A stretch of 64,000 bases of DNA, from assembly GCA_900491605.1 (NCBI GenBank), contig UESW01004374.1, positions 193,989-257,988 of the forward strand. The letters run 5' to 3'. Each line of letters starts with the position of its first letter. Positions within the stretch are counted from its first letter, which is position 1. Both the position numbers and the translations under genes were made by a program. The notes below the pieces were generated by a model that was not told where the DNA came from, searched no databases, and worked only from the letters and a program-made list of their open reading frames with translations. This document shows, piece after piece, positions 61,300 through 64,000 of the stretch. Origin of the DNA: Calamus simplicifolius (lineage: Eukaryota > Streptophyta > Magnoliopsida > Arecales > Arecaceae).

Positions 61300-62130
61300 T
61301 TCAAATAATGAATAATTTGAAAAAAATTATTTTAATTGCTATAAGAGAATATATAGCAATATGCATGTGTGTGCAATTATGTAGCTATGTGTGTGTTTGT
61401 GTATTTACATATGTGTATATACATATATTACGTATAGTAATATGCATATACGCAATTTTTTAAATATAATTATTTTAAATTTTAAATAAATTGACAATTA
61501 AAAGCCAAGAAATATAAACTTGAATAAAATTTTGTCATTAAAATTAAAAAAGCTCAAAATATTAGAATCTAATAGGTTTATTATTATTTCTTTAAATAAT
61601 TTAATGACCAAAAAAAAAAAATATAGAGATTTTCTTAAATAATAAATAATTTGATATTTTATTTTTAATTACTATAAGAGAATATATAGCAATAAATATG
61701 TATGTATGATTATATCTATTATGCATATAAAAATTAGCATGCATATACGTAAGAAGAGCATGATCATACTTGTAGAATCTCCACTTAAGTTTGATTAGGC
61801 CTAAATTGGAAGAAGATTGCTATAACGATAGTTTGAACTATTAGATGACATATGCTATACTTTGATAACTAAAAATAAAACAAAAGTTATAAAAACATTT
61901 TGTTGGGAATAATGAATATTTTGTAATTTTATTTTAAATACCATAAGAGATATATAACAATTTATGCATGTACATATGCTTACATGTATATAAACATTCA
62001 CATATAAATATGGAGAATGCTTGACCATACTCGAGGGAATTTATACTCAAATTTGATCAGGTTAACATTAGGATAAGAGTATTTGAGCTATTCGATATGA
62101 TCCATTACTTTCAAAATATTTTAACACTAA
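61300..62130. repeat. Three diverged tandem units of about 270-335 bp
   Basis: Each unit starts with aat(g/a)aataatttga..., then ataagag(aa)tatata(g)caat at 61341, 61674 and 61943. A run of alternating catatgta-type purine/pyrimidine words follows, then (in the last two) catgatcatact or ttgaccatact, tagaatct...ttaagtttgat or aatttat...aaatttgat, and a block ending in taaaaat. The units are AT-rich and non-coding. Confidence 0.6.
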
Positions 62131-63869
62131 AAATTATGTGATTTCTATACGTCAAATGATATGAGCTTCGAACCAATAGGTGATTCTCATTTATCTCCCA
62201 TTTAGAGTAAAATACAACTTAATAAAGAAGGTGATGGTGGACCCGATAGTAAGAGATTTGAGGATTCTAATTAATGATTTAATTATATAATGTTTAGTTC
62301 AAGATAATAACAGGTTTAATTATAGAATGTTTAGTTTAAAACTAACACACGAGGCTTCAAAGCGATTCAAGGCATCAAAACTAGTACTGGAGCAAGTGTT
62401 ATTGATAAAGGCCAGTTAGGTCTAAGAGAGAGAGGTGTGGTCAAAAATACCCATAAGAAGTCTAATTAAGAAGAAGGCAACAATCAATTTAGTAGAGGTA
62501 ATCGATGAAATGTATAGCTTTAGGAGGGCAATAGAGCAATACTTAAGCCCTTAAATTTTAAATTGCCTGGATCATCTTGTGATAATGACAATGACGACAA
62601 TTATTTTACTAAAAACATGAAATTTCACCCACACTACCCAGGGCCAAGATCGTGGAGTCAAATTTAGATCTTAACATCAAGTTGAGGAGGTATAGCTTAT
62701 TATAGGACAAGGGCTAGAATTGTTATAAGATGTGACCGTAGGCTATAAATATCTTTAATCCTTTAGAAGTTAGGGATAACTGAGGAATACTTGAAATTTA
62801 CACATGTATGAACCAAGAAGTTTATAGGAGGAGGTTGGAGTTCGAGTAAGTCAAGTCGTCATCATCATCAACCAAATCAGGACCTTTCGGTGCATCAAAT
62901 AGTTATAGTGTATATTATAACCCTTCGATTTATGATGATATAACCCTTAGATAGATCCTCTTTAGGACAACTACTAAGAGTGCTAATAGTAGTTGTCTAC
63001 CATTAGCTAACTCAAATAACTGTTTCTCAATAATTGAAGGGAACAATTGCCCCAAAAAGGGCCTTAATTATCTTATTCTAAAGATCTAGCATCCCACCTT
63101 CATATGTATCCTTCTAAGGTCATGATATGTTACTTCACATCATTACCCAAAGCAAGGATGGACAATATTTTATCTGACACACTATCAAGATCATCTCAAG
63201 CAATAACAAAATAGTATGAGCAACATCAGTAAGCCCAGTACCTAGGCCAATATCCTATTCAACAAGCTAATTATGATAAGATCCAAATAGATGAGCATCA
63301 TACACGTTCCACATGAAATTTTATTTTAAACTGATGAATCTACTTTGTGCAATGTTGAAATACAATTGACTAGGCAGCATTTAAATAATTCTATTTTCAT
63401 GTACAAGCAACTAAGCTCTATATGGTAAAAATTGGCACTTCTATATCGAACTGCATGACTTTTATCTTGTGCAGGTTTCGTTCAGTATCAATTAACCTCT
63501 CATTACTTGGTAATTAAGGAAATATTTTAGTAGCCTATAGCAGCATAATATATTAACCGAGACATCTGACTTGGAGGAACGGGACAAGGGGCATCACTCT
63601 GATGCTCTGATTCATTTAAAACTTTGTGTAAGACATTAATATTACACAAAATGACAGCACTCTAAGTCTCACCAAGTCATCATATACTCTATGATTAGTG
63701 AACGCAGCTGGGTTCACAAGATTAATGCCAATTACCAACTGAACAGGAACGCTAGCTATCTTGGCCCCACGCGATCCCAGGGACAGCCTTCAAGACGGTT
63801 TACAGATGCTCACATAAGAATCCCCACTCATCATCCCAGGGAAAAAAGGTAATTGCCTTCCATCCAACC
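62131..63869. other. Intergenic, no supported gene
   Basis: Broken, stop-rich sequence on both strands. The right end from about 63560 may be the 3' untranslated region of the partial gene that starts at 63870 on the minus strand. Confidence 0.4.
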
Positions 63870-64000
63870 CTAGAACTTCACTTTCCAAAAAGCTGACGAA
63901 TGGGAATCATCAACAGCATATCTCAAATGATATGAAGCAGCATACATCTTTCCATATGCAGCAATCCTGGTCCTCAATAGTGATAACAGCTCCTTGTGCC
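63870..64000 (-). CDS. Probable last exon of an unidentified gene (cut by window edge)
   Basis: The minus strand is open from the window edge to TAG at 63872-63870, reading HKELLSLLRTRIAAYGKMYA and then ASYHLRYAVDDSHSSAFWKV followed by KF. The balanced composition, with no low-complexity bias, looks like real protein with an amphipathic Leu/Arg helix. No family was recognised. It is too short for certainty; the upstream exons would lie beyond 64000. Confidence 0.4.
   Translation of the reverse strand, partial: HKELLSLLRTRIAAYGKMYAASYHLRYAVDDSHSSAFWKVKF

Overview
This window reads as nuclear DNA of a flowering plant, probably a monocot; a palm-like source is only a guess from the style of the LTR sequences. 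Both recognisable host genes encode plastid proteins made in the cytosol. One has a canonical GT-AG intron, intergenic DNA is AT-rich with many homopolymers and microsatellites, and most of the rest is typical plant transposon sequence.

Host genes: (1) 17892-19167, plus strand, PSRP5, a small plastid ribosomal protein, in two exons. (2) 44132-48053, minus strand, TOC159, the preprotein import receptor GTPase of the outer chloroplast envelope, in one uninterrupted coding block. (3) At the right edge, 63870-64000, minus strand, an open segment that looks like the last exon of an unidentified gene. PSRP5 carries one and TOC159 two single-base losses that shift frame while the code on both sides stays perfectly conserved. 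This points to base-level sequence errors, or very young lesions, rather than old pseudogenes.

Mobile DNA: 7025-16646 is a complete but decayed Ty3/gypsy chromovirus (Tekay-like) on the minus strand, with 2.3-kb LTRs and a TATAT target duplication. About 21814-30482 is a decayed Ty1/copia element on the plus strand. Its gag-protease junction is split by a 2.2-kb hAT-like insertion (24044-26251) filled with a GATC-rich minisatellite, and its 3' LTR lies in a large palindrome (29856-30774). 52055-58023 is a near full-length L1-type LINE on the minus strand, next to the 3' tail of an older relative (58162-58390). Smaller elements are a PIF/Harbinger MITE (6466-6800), a Mutator-like foldback MITE (21403-21599), a non-autonomous hAT (39664-40667) with a second truncated copy just upstream of PSRP5, a CACTA/Ptta remnant (about 33870-34250) and a gypsy gag remnant (about 37858-38260).

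The remaining intervals are AT-rich intergenic DNA with several local tandem duplications, described individually. No prokaryote-style operon, CRISPR array or clearly novel gene system was seen. The most unusual structures are the minisatellite-bearing hAT insert, the LTR palindrome and the pattern of single-base frameshifts.
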